A stretch of 9,527 nt of DNA from Nitrospira sp. GTDB taxonomy: Bacteria; Nitrospirota; Nitrospiria; Nitrospirales; Nitrospiraceae. Below the pieces are notes generated by a model. The model had not been told where the DNA came from. It ran no database searches and was given only the letters and a program-made list of their open reading frames with translations. The stretch's first letter is position 1. Each line of letters starts with the position of its first letter. The position numbers and the translations under genes are program-made. This document shows positions 1 through 6,501 of this stretch, one piece after another. Location of the stretch: positions 1 to 9,527 of the forward strand of contig SWDL01000389.1 of the NCBI GenBank assembly GCA_005116795.1, given 5' to 3'.

Positions 1-254
1 AAGCGATTCGCCCGGTTGTGAGAGGAGAGTTCGAGGACAGCGCAACCCTGAAAGCCTTTGGGCAGAAGGGACATGGGATCTTCCCAGCGCCGGCGGTCAT
101 GGAGCGGGAGATCAAGCGACAGTATCGGGTGGAGGTCGTCGGGCGGATTCCATCGCTGAAGCAGCGATTCTACGCAATGACGGTCGAGCGGCGACTGAAA
201 CACCCCGTCGTGCGGGCAATTTTCGAGTCGGCCCTGCAGAAATTACACACATGA
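1..254 (+). CDS. LysR-family regulator, NhaR-like, C-terminal end only
   Basis: This is the 3' end of a gene that begins left of the window. The frame is open from base 3 with no stop and ends at TGA 252-254, leaving 83 residues. The GTG at 18 is an internal valine, because coding sequence continues upstream of it (Ala-Ile-Arg-Pro-Val-Val). The stretch GEFEDSATLKAFGQKGHGIF, then the pattern ERRLKHPVV near the end, matches as I recall the effector-domain end of NhaR-type LysR regulators, which activate Na+/H+ antiporter genes in enterobacteria. The DNA-binding helix-turn-helix lies outside the window, so family assignment rests on the C-terminus alone. The gene converges on the inorganic-carbon operon, ending 46 bases from the PII-like gene's stop. 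LysR regulators often control nearby carbon-uptake genes, but a link here is only an inference. Confidence 0.75.
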   Translation, partial: AIRPVVRGEFEDSATLKAFGQKGHGIFPAPAVMEREIKRQYRVEVVGRIPSLKQRFYAMTVERRLKHPVVRAIFESALQKLHT

Positions 255-300
255 AGAGGGCGCACTGAGGGCCTAAGGGGCGGCAGTATCCGCACGGCTT

Positions 301-642
301 TCATGAACTGGCGTCCTGCTTCCCGAAATACTCTTGCCGACTCACGGCGACATCGGCGACGAACATCACGCCTGAGTGCCGATCGAACAGCGGCCGTAAA
401 CCTGCCAGGATAGGCTCCACTTTGTCTTCGGGGACGACGGTCATGATCATCTCGAGACTTTCTTGCTCGCTGAACATGAAGTGTGCTTCACGCACGCCGT
501 GATGGCCTTTTCCCGACACATTGCCGATGATCGTGTAGCCGGTCGCCTTGACCCGGTCCAGCAACTCTGTCACAAACGCCCGGTGCTCCCCCGCCACGAT
601 CACACGTATTTCCTTCATCGGATGCAACGTCAACCTGCCCAC
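301..642 (-). CDS. PII-like signalling protein of the Ci-uptake operon (CPII-like)
   Basis: A 113-residue protein with the size and fold pattern of PII-family trimeric regulators. It has an N-terminal beta strand (KEIRVIVAGEH, residues 10-20), a helix, the strand YTIIGNVSGKGHHG (36-49) leading into a short T-loop region, a strand at 63-70, a helix PEDKVEPILAGL (71-82) and the final strand GVMFVADVAV (91-100). I see no tyrosine in the T-loop segment (about 44-60), so canonical uridylylation of Tyr51 is unlikely. The start is GTG at 642: AAGGAG (650-655) lies 7 bases upstream, while the internal ATG at 618 has no comparable ribosome site. It is the last gene of the operon, 57 bases after the DabA-like gene. 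PII-like proteins in carboxysome or bicarbonate-transport operons (CPII) bind adenine nucleotides and bicarbonate. By context this one probably tunes the transporter; that role is inferred. Confidence 0.8.
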   Translation of the reverse strand: MGRLTLHPMKEIRVIVAGEHRAFVTELLDRVKATGYTIIGNVSGKGHHGVREAHFMFSEQESLEMIMTVVPEDKVEPILAGLRPLFDRHSGVMFVADVAVSRQEYFGKQDASS

Positions 643-699
643 AGATGAACTCCTTTCTTGGTAAGAGGTTCCCCTATGACTCCGCCAGCCGGGGTCGGT

Positions 700-3600
700 T
701 CACCCATCGATTCTTGCCCATTGGCCCGTCGGTCGATACCGATAGAGGACCCCTTCCTCCGGTTCCAGTGCGACGAGATGGACCCACTCGTTGTGATAGT
801 AATGCCGCAACACCTCATGGCGCGCGATCAGCTTCTCGATCCGTTCTCGCGGCGCTTCGATGATGGTGAGCAGCCGCATCGGCTCGTGGTACGGCACGTC
901 GCCGTTCATCACGGTCTGCCGGGCTAGTCCGAGCCGGAGATCGCTCCAGGGACCCGACATGATCCCGAGCCGCCCGACGACGTTGTGATAGATCTTGCTG
1001 CCGCTCCCGTACACGTCGTTGTCCACCGTTGAAAAATAATGTTCCATGTTGATCCATTGCGCCACGACCTGCGGCGCGGTGAGCAGCACTTCAAGGAGTC
1101 GGTTGTTCGGGTCTTCCCGATAGTCGTACGAGTGCAGAAAGACGCGCCCTCCCATGTCGATGCCTTTGCTCAAGTCCCGTCGCCCGATCAGGAACGCGGT
1201 ATTGCTCGACAGGCCCCATTCAGGACGCACCTGGCTCCAGTCTGTGCTCCTGCGACGCGCATGCGCTTCCGCCCTCTTTCCTTTTACGGCCTGCCGGACC
1301 TCGGGAAACCGCCCGCAGCGTTCTTGACTCGTGAGCTCGGCGGCCCCCTTCAGATCTTCCTGGAGCCGCGCCACGTCCGCGCGGTGCGTCGGGGGCACGT
1401 CCTCCAGGTCGAAGAGGTGAATGTCGTCGGTGGTGGTGTCCATCTGGCCGGCGAGGAAGTGCGTGTCCGTGGGAATCTCGATTCCCGTCTTGGTCAGCCG
1501 CTCGCGCACTCTCTGATTGTTCGCCATCGTGGCGAGCGCCCGGGCATTAGGGCTGCCTTCGTTACCGCCGCACGCGCCGCAATCGAGGGCCGACTCGTAG
1601 GGATTATTGTCCGAGGTGCTGCCGTGCGCACAGAACAGGACGAGTCGCGCGAAGTTCTTCGTCAACCCCATCATGCGTAGCGCCGTATCGACCGTGAGAA
1701 TTTGCTCTTCGAGGGTAAAGCCGGTCCTAGTAATCCGCTCCTTATGCCGGGAGGCAGTCCGCGCGTTGAGATCGTACTGCCGCTGCAAGGTCTCGGCGAA
1801 GGCGTTCAGCCTTTCCATCGAGAGCCCCGCGCGCTCCGCCTCCTTCACGAGCGGAGGGTCCGGGTCCCCTTGCCCGCTCAGGGCCCGCTGCCGCAAGCCC
1901 TCGACCAGTTCGGGCGTGATCCGCGAGCTGCGCAAGCCGGTTCGCTCTTGCAACGCCTTCCGCACGGTCGCCTGCTGCTCTGCCGCCAGCATTTCTGCTG
2001 TCTCAGCCGGCGCCAGTTTGTCGACGGTGAGCGTGGTGGCAATCGACGGGACGAAGATCCGCCGCAACCAGGCGGTCCATCGTCGGTAGAGCGACGGCAG
2101 CAGGGTTTTGCCGACCATCGGGAGCCCGTAGAACCAGCCCAGCGATTCCACCATGACGTACGGCGTCACCACATTCTCTTTCAAATCGTGCAGGAGCGTA
2201 TGGCCGGCGGCAACCCACTTGGCCCGCGCCTCGTGCTTCGAAACCTTATGGCCGAGATAGCTCCGCGGGATCTCGCGCACCTCGTGCTTCGCGCGCATGA
2301 TCACCGGGAACTGCTCGGTGTCGTGTTCCTTCCCCCAAGCCCGATAGCGGATGAAGGCCGCGAAGAAGCCGGCGAAGCCCAGGGTCTCGTGCGGGCCGAC
2401 CGATTCCAGATGCCGGCGGAACGGTTCGGAGCGCACATCGATACAGTAGACCGATTGCGAATAGGGACGGGTCTGCGCCGGTTGGTGTGCCTCGGCGCGG
2501 CGCTGCTGCAGTTGTCCCAGCAAGCGGTCGTGGTAGCCCGCTTCGAACGCCTTGAGCCACACCGGTCCATGGTCCGATTCAGGGAACGCTTCCATCCAAT
2601 CGACCACGCGCTTCAGATCGGTTGGGGAACACTCGGCGAGCTGTGCCGCATCGATCTCCAACGATCGGGCAAGCGCGAGCAGCTTCCTGGCTGCGCTGCG
2701 GCGCGCGGCTGCCTCCTGGCGAGCGACCACCTCTGCTCGATAGCGATCGAGCACGGTCTTCCAGCCGTTGTTTTTCTGATGCGCCAGCCGATCGACTTCC
2801 TCGGCGTAGAGCGCGGGAAGGCGGCCTGCCACGCGCTGACGTCTCAGGTAATACTCCTCCGCATGCGTCCGTATGTACGCCGTTACGGAATCATATCGGC
2901 CGTCGATGCCCAGTTCCTGGCGGCAGGCCTGCTGGACCAGCTCGCGCGCGTACCAGAGGCGGATGGCGAGGTACTTCACCAGACCCACAGGATAGGCCCG
3001 TTGCCACGCGTATTCTCGCTGTTCCGCGCGCCACTTGATGAAGCCGGCCCAGCCCGGCAGCGCGGTCAATTGCAGCGACAGATAGTCCTGCCGCAGCTCG
3101 GCCGGAATCCCGAGCGCGTCCAGACTTTCCAGCAGCGCATCTTCGGGATGGTCGGGTAGCCGCGAGATCTTCTTGATGCTGTCCTCAATGCCGCAGGGAG
3201 ACCACTCGTGCACTGCGAGAGCCTTCCATGCGCCGTACAACCCCTTCTCTCGCCCCGGCATGGGCCAGGTCGCATGGCCTTCGTCCAGGAACGCCTCGCA
3301 CCATTTAATCAACTGATCGTTGATCTGCCGGACGATCTGCGTGCCGAGCGTGTCGTCGCACCAGTGGGAGAGCGTGAGCCAACGACCCAGCGCGGCCTGG
3401 TCGCCTTCGGCGATGGAACGAATCCGCCCGTCCAGATCAGAGCATGTCGAGACCGAAGCCAGCTTTGCCGCGAGCCGGTCGATCAGATCGTTCGAGGGAT
3501 CCGGCAATTGGTCGTCGAGCGGCTCGACGACGGGCGTGCAGATCCCCTCAGCCAGACAGGCACGCAAGAGGTCGCCATGCGTGACCGTGCGTGATCCGAT

Positions 3601-3903
3601 GGCGAGATGTTTATCGTGAATGAGCGGTTTCAACGCGGCATCGAGATGGGCGGATGTAATCCGGCCCGTGTTCAAGTAGCGGCGATAAAGATGGCTGGGG
3701 AGATAGCCGTCGCCCCCCATGAATTGTTTCCCGCGCCGGACGGCCTCCTCGAACGGGAGATATTCCAAGCTATGGAGCGGATTGTGGTGGACGAAGGTCC
3801 GCATCGGCCAGTACTGGGCGATCACTTCGCCTGCGACCTTGACCACGCCCCGCAGCTCCATCCGCCTGGTTTCGATGTCGATCGAACGGCCTACTTCTTC
3901 CAT
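700..3903 (-). CDS. dabA: DabA-like (DUF2309) inorganic-carbon accumulation protein, long form
   Basis: A 1067-residue DUF2309/UPF0753 protein, the carbonic-anhydrase-like partner of the DAB complex. In characterised DAB systems this subunit hydrates CO2 to bicarbonate at the cytoplasmic face, coupled to cation flux through DabB. The expected zinc site is visible: Cys487 and Asp489 in SVYCIDVRSE, and His760 and Cys775 in the segment CAHGSTSDNN...LDCGACGG. The His-Cys spacing of 15 equals that of the known ligand pair (H524/C539) of Halothiobacillus DabA2. The N-terminal family stretch YWPMRTFVHHNPLHSLE is at 31-47. The protein is clearly longer than the roughly 830-residue Halothiobacillus form, with extra sequence before the first pair and about 100 residues more between the two pairs. 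ATG 3903 was chosen because AGGA (3912-3915) lies 8 bases upstream and family similarity begins soon after. The open frame runs on to 4119, but that part is out of frame inside the neighbouring gene. The start overlaps the upstream stop by 13 bases, implying translational coupling. Confidence 0.92.
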   Translation of the reverse strand: MEEVGRSIDIETRRMELRGVVKVAGEVIAQYWPMRTFVHHNPLHSLEYLPFEEAVRRGKQFMGGDGYLPSHLYRRYLNTGRITSAHLDAALKPLIHDKHLAIGSRTVTHGDLLRACLAEGICTPVVEPLDDQLPDPSNDLIDRLAAKLASVSTCSDLDGRIRSIAEGDQAALGRWLTLSHWCDDTLGTQIVRQINDQLIKWCEAFLDEGHATWPMPGREKGLYGAWKALAVHEWSPCGIEDSIKKISRLPDHPEDALLESLDALGIPAELRQDYLSLQLTALPGWAGFIKWRAEQREYAWQRAYPVGLVKYLAIRLWYARELVQQACRQELGIDGRYDSVTAYIRTHAEEYYLRRQRVAGRLPALYAEEVDRLAHQKNNGWKTVLDRYRAEVVARQEAAARRSAARKLLALARSLEIDAAQLAECSPTDLKRVVDWMEAFPESDHGPVWLKAFEAGYHDRLLGQLQQRRAEAHQPAQTRPYSQSVYCIDVRSEPFRRHLESVGPHETLGFAGFFAAFIRYRAWGKEHDTEQFPVIMRAKHEVREIPRSYLGHKVSKHEARAKWVAAGHTLLHDLKENVVTPYVMVESLGWFYGLPMVGKTLLPSLYRRWTAWLRRIFVPSIATTLTVDKLAPAETAEMLAAEQQATVRKALQERTGLRSSRITPELVEGLRQRALSGQGDPDPPLVKEAERAGLSMERLNAFAETLQRQYDLNARTASRHKERITRTGFTLEEQILTVDTALRMMGLTKNFARLVLFCAHGSTSDNNPYESALDCGACGGNEGSPNARALATMANNQRVRERLTKTGIEIPTDTHFLAGQMDTTTDDIHLFDLEDVPPTHRADVARLQEDLKGAAELTSQERCGRFPEVRQAVKGKRAEAHARRRSTDWSQVRPEWGLSSNTAFLIGRRDLSKGIDMGGRVFLHSYDYREDPNNRLLEVLLTAPQVVAQWINMEHYFSTVDNDVYGSGSKIYHNVVGRLGIMSGPWSDLRLGLARQTVMNGDVPYHEPMRLLTIIEAPRERIEKLIARHEVLRHYYHNEWVHLVALEPEEGVLYRYRPTGQWARIDG

Positions 3904-5174
3904 GCGAAGGATCCTGTGTCGGTGGTCGTCGGCGGTGTCATGGTGCCAGGTCCGATGAGATGTGCCGGAATCACTCCCAGCGCGAGCAAGGCTACCACTA
4001 TGAGGAGCAGAGACGCCAATTCGTCTCGGCGAAGATCGGTGTGCCGGAGATCGGATCGTCGTGCCCCGAAGAGCAGCCGCTGCACCATCTCGAGGATGTA
4101 CCAAGATGCCGCGAGCCACACGAGCAGAATGATCAGGATGGCGATCGAGAATGACACGGGAGCGGAGAGCAGGAGGCCGACAAATCCTGAAAACACGCCG
4201 AACGGCGGGAGACCGATCGCGGCCAGCGCGAGGAGCGAGAGAAGGACGGCGTAACTCGGCATCGCGGAGGCCAGTCCGCTGACGGCTTGTGGGTCCACGT
4301 CATCCCCATATCTCGTGCGGACGACCTGCCAGGACAGCAACAGGCCGCTTGTCGCGAGCGCCACGGCGCCGACAAAGACCGCTGCGCTGGGAGCCGTGCC
4401 GCGCGTCGCAGCCATAAACCACCAGAGCATGGAAAAGAAGGACAGGCTGCCGTAGGCGAGGCGCAACCTCACACGTGATTGGGCCAGCGCTTTGACGGCG
4501 CCGTACAGACCGCCGACGACGGCCAAGACCGTGATTCCAATGGCCACGACATCCGGCACGGTCCGGATCAAAGCCGCAAGGCCATGGAGACCCGCGGTAG
4601 GAAGCAGCACCGCCAGAAACGGAGGCAAGTTCCCTGGCAGTCGCGTGAGCGCCGCCAGGTATCCGCCATGCAGCGGCACGAGCGGCAGGAGGATGGCGCA
4701 GCTCAGCAGGGACGTCACTGACGACAGTGGCGGATCCGCCAAGAGCGAGGTCCCGGCACAGGCTACGCCCAAGGTGAACAACCCGATGCCCCACCAGGAC
4801 ATAGGCCAGAGGGGCGTGTGATCGACGATCGCGATCAAGCACATCTGTTCCGCTGGGCCGCGGAGGGTGAGGACGCCCAAGCCCAACCCCAGGAACACCA
4901 GCGTCATGATCCACGAGGATCGATGCAGGGGATGGACGGGCTGACCCAACAGCGATGCACCAGCGGCGATCGGTAGCAGGTAGACGAACAGAAAGCCCTC
5001 GGTCGGGCCGGTCAAGTATCCCGATAGTCCGACGACGGCTCCCAGACTGATCACGGCCGTGGCGATCGAACAGATCCTGAGTTTGTCGGGTTGCGGCCAG
5101 AGCGCGAGGCTCAGCAACGCTCCGAGGAGAGGGACGCCGGCCGACAGGACCGAAGCGACAGCCTCGCCCATCAT
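3891..5174 (-). CDS. NuoM/NuoN-like membrane subunit of the Ci-uptake system
   Basis: A 427-residue, very hydrophobic protein with roughly a dozen predicted membrane segments, of the proton-translocating antiporter family (NuoL/M/N, MrpA/D). Family landmarks are the PLVPLHGGYLAAL region (164-176) followed by LPPFLAVLLPTAGLHGL (183-199), the VKALAQSRVRLRLAYGSLS block (228-244) and GLPPFGVFSGFVG (321-333), which is typical of NuoM/NuoN. The position that usually reads N/K-D-I/L-K before (A/G)(Y/F)S reads SRVR here, so the broken-helix lysine appears replaced by arginine. The start is ATG 5174: its ATGA overlaps the TGA of the upstream NuoL-like gene, and AAGGA (5183-5187) is 8 bases upstream. 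The ATGs at 5183 and 5171 are less well placed, and the longer open frame to 5324 is out-of-frame sequence of the upstream gene. It stops at TAG inside the first codons of the DabA-like gene. It probably forms part of the membrane channel with the NuoL-like subunit; standard DAB systems have only one such subunit. Confidence 0.82.
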   Translation of the reverse strand: MMGEAVASVLSAGVPLLGALLSLALWPQPDKLRICSIATAVISLGAVVGLSGYLTGPTEGFLFVYLLPIAAGASLLGQPVHPLHRSSWIMTLVFLGLGLGVLTLRGPAEQMCLIAIVDHTPLWPMSWWGIGLFTLGVACAGTSLLADPPLSSVTSLLSCAILLPLVPLHGGYLAALTRLPGNLPPFLAVLLPTAGLHGLAALIRTVPDVVAIGITVLAVVGGLYGAVKALAQSRVRLRLAYGSLSFFSMLWWFMAATRGTAPSAAVFVGAVALATSGLLLSWQVVRTRYGDDVDPQAVSGLASAMPSYAVLLSLLALAAIGLPPFGVFSGFVGLLLSAPVSFSIAILIILLVWLAASWYILEMVQRLLFGARRSDLRHTDLRRDELASLLLIVVALLALGVIPAHLIGPGTMTPPTTTDTGSFAWKK

Positions 5175-6124
5175 TGCGCCCATCCTTGCGCGCGCTTGTC
5201 CGCTCGATGGACGAAGCGCATCACCGAGCGGCCGAGTTTCTGGCACACCTCGTCCACGTAGAGCCGATGCATGAACAGCACGTAGAGGCGAATGCGCAGG
5301 CCGTCGATCCAGGTCGGCATCCACATCGTCCGGCCGTGGGCGCGCCTGTAGAGGTATGACCAGCTGAGCACCGTCACGAGTGCGGCCATCACGATCATCA
5401 GGTCAAAGAGCCAGTTCGGAAGCGCCGCCGTTCGAAAGTAAAACGCGACCTCATCCGGATTCGGATAGAGGAAGGCGGTGAAGGACTGGACGGCGAATAA
5501 ATAGATGAACACGACGAACAACAGAGTCAGCAACATGGCCGACGAGACTTTCCACGAGGCCACGGCGCGCAGGCGCGTGAGCGTCAGGATCGCTTGGGAC
5601 GAGGTGATCCAAATGAAGAAGAGGAAGATGACGGTACCCTGGGATTCCAGGAGCGGGATACGCAGCAGGCCGTGCGTGACGAGCAGGATCAGCAAGGGAA
5701 TGAACAGCGTCGTGAGAAATCCCGTCGACCACGTGAGCCGTGAGAAGCCTTCTTCTTCCGCCTGGTGATCCGTGCGGGGAAATTCCGGCTCCTGGCGGGC
5801 CTTGTGGATGACGCTGCCGCAATTCAAAAAGACGGTCGCTTTGAAGAGCCCGTGCGCGATGAGATGGAAGACGGCCAGCGAGAAGGCGCCCAAGCCGCAT
5901 TCCATAATCATGTAGCCCATCTGCCCGATCGTCGAGAAGCCGAGCGTCTTCTTGATGTCGTTCTGCGCCAGCATCATGGCGGCGCCGAGGACGGCGGTGA
6001 GCGTGCCGACCACGAACGCCACATGCAGCGTGGTCGAGCTCAGACCATAGAGCGGAGCCAAGCGATTGATCAGGAAGCCGCCCGCATTGATGATCCCGGC
6101 GTGGAGCAACGCATGCACCGGCGT
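5171..6124 (-). CDS. dabB: NuoL/DabB-like proton-channel subunit, N-terminus missing at a junction
   Basis: This is the C-terminal 317 residues of a NuoL/MrpA-type (Proton_antipo_M) subunit, the cation-conducting partner of DabA-like proteins. Counting from Thr at 6124, it begins in the middle of the conserved core with TPVHALLHAGIINAGG, then AQNDIKKTLGFSTIGQMGYM (53-72) with the channel lysines at 58/59, then LIAHGLFKATVFLNCGSVIH (88-107). Further membrane segments follow at about 136-150, 163-180, 196-216 and 236-255, and the tail has a conserved-looking MHRLYVDEVCQKLG. The 200 or more residues that should precede TPV are absent. Upstream of 6124 the frame stays open to an ATG at 6232, but that stretch is the reverse complement of atpG and has no family similarity, so I do not accept it as native N-terminus. 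It ends TGA 5171-5173, overlapping the next start by ATGA. Without its N-terminal helices the product is probably non-functional as written. Confidence 0.82.
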   Translation of the reverse strand, partial: TPVHALLHAGIINAGGFLINRLAPLYGLSSTTLHVAFVVGTLTAVLGAAMMLAQNDIKKTLGFSTIGQMGYMIMECGLGAFSLAVFHLIAHGLFKATVFLNCGSVIHKARQEPEFPRTDHQAEEEGFSRLTWSTGFLTTLFIPLLILLVTHGLLRIPLLESQGTVIFLFFIWITSSQAILTLTRLRAVASWKVSSAMLLTLLFVVFIYLFAVQSFTAFLYPNPDEVAFYFRTAALPNWLFDLMIVMAALVTVLSWSYLYRRAHGRTMWMPTWIDGLRIRLYVLFMHRLYVDEVCQKLGRSVMRFVHRADKRAQGWAQ

Positions 6125-6130
6125 CGCTAT
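6116..6130. other. Breakpoint: two 5'-truncated genes joined head to head
   Basis: To the left, reading on the minus strand, NuoL/DabB family sequence starts abruptly at Thr-Pro-Val (6124-6116). To the right, reading on the plus strand, ATP synthase gamma sequence starts abruptly at Tyr-Leu-Tyr-Glu-Pro-Asp (from 6128). No promoter, start codon, spacer or mobile-element end lies between them. Both genes have lost their 5' portions at the same point, as expected for an inversion or translocation endpoint, or for a chimeric contig. The exact base cannot be fixed to better than about 15 bases by eye. Confidence 0.75.
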
Positions 6131-6379
6131 CTGTATGAACCCGATGAGGCCGAGCTCTTGAATGCGCTGGTCCCGAAGCATTTCCAAATCCAGACGTTTC
6201 GGATTTTGCTGGAATCGGCGGCGGCGGAACATGGCGCGCGCATGGCCGCCATGGATGGCGCGACGCGGAACGCAGGCCAGTTGATCAAGAAAGTGACGCT
6301 CTATTACAACAAGACGAGACAGGCCGCGATCACCAAAGAACTGATGGATATCGTCGGCGGCGCCGAAGCCTTAACGTAA
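6128..6379 (+). CDS. atpG: F-type ATP synthase gamma subunit, last 83 residues only
   Basis: This is the C-terminal end of the rotor shaft subunit of F1. The remnant starts YLYEPDEAELLNALVPKHF, followed by an alanine-rich helix containing EHGARMAAMDGATRNAG and then the signature TLYYNKTRQAAITKELMDIVGGAEAL. These are the hallmark C-terminal helix and terminus of gamma, which is normally about 290 residues. It stops at TAA 6377-6379. About 200 residues, including the N-terminal helix of the coiled coil, are missing because the gene is cut at the junction near 6128. The frame continues leftwards without a stop to 5765, but that region is antisense to the NuoL-like gene and encodes nothing gamma-like. 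The order atpG-atpD-atpC is the standard F-type operon order, so the complete gene would be expected to be preceded by atpA. Confidence 0.9.
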   Translation, partial: YLYEPDEAELLNALVPKHFQIQTFRILLESAAAEHGARMAAMDGATRNAGQLIKKVTLYYNKTRQAAITKELMDIVGGAEALT

Positions 6380-6380
6380 G

Positions 6381-6471
6381 GTCAAGGTCATTGGTCATGG
6401 GGTCACCGGCCATTGCCGCACAGTCGGATGCGTCCTGCCCCTCACATGACCGATGACCCGTGACAATTGAC
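6381..6471. repeat. Imperfect inverted repeat of GGTCAT units between atpG and atpD
   Basis: The left arm (6381-6406) contains GTCAAGGTCATTGGTCATGG and continues with GGTCAC. The right arm (6443-6471) reads as its imperfect reverse complement, with units ATGACC, GATGACC and GTGAC ending in TTGAC. The arms could pair over about 25 positions with a few mismatches and bulges, around a loop of 36 bases (6407-6442). Each arm is internally repetitive with a period near 7. There is no T-tract after the right arm, so it does not look like a standard intrinsic terminator. It fills nearly all of the 122-base gap before the atpD start and would form a large hairpin in the atp mRNA. Function is unknown: a dispersed intergenic repeat, or an mRNA stability or attenuation element, are possible. 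Confidence 0.65.
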
Positions 6472-6501
6472 AGGTCGTTTGGACATCGAAAGGAGAGCCC
6501 C

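Noticed and set aside
275..300. Possible shared terminator between the convergent NhaR-like and PII-like genes
   Set aside because: The best hairpin (GCGG, six-base loop, CCGC at 280-293) has only a 4-bp stem and no T-run on either strand.
1702..3159. Long plus-strand open frame (485 codons) opposite the DabA-like gene, with several others nearby
   Set aside because: It is antisense to a strongly recognised protein with intact zinc ligands. It shows no family features and an Arg/Pro/His-rich composition typical of a shadow frame in GC-rich DNA.
3904..4119. N-terminal extension of the DabA-like frame to 4119
   Set aside because: The 72 extra residues are out-of-frame translation of the NuoM-like gene and lack family similarity; ATG 3903 has a good ribosome site.
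5765..6127. Plus-strand open frame extending atpG leftwards as a fusion protein
   Set aside because: It is antisense to conserved NuoL-like core sequence and encodes nothing resembling gamma subunit.
6125..6232. The 36 residues before TPV in the NuoL-like frame as a genuine N-terminus
   Set aside because: This is the reverse complement of atpG coding sequence, is charged rather than hydrophobic at first, and replaces the expected N-terminal membrane helices.
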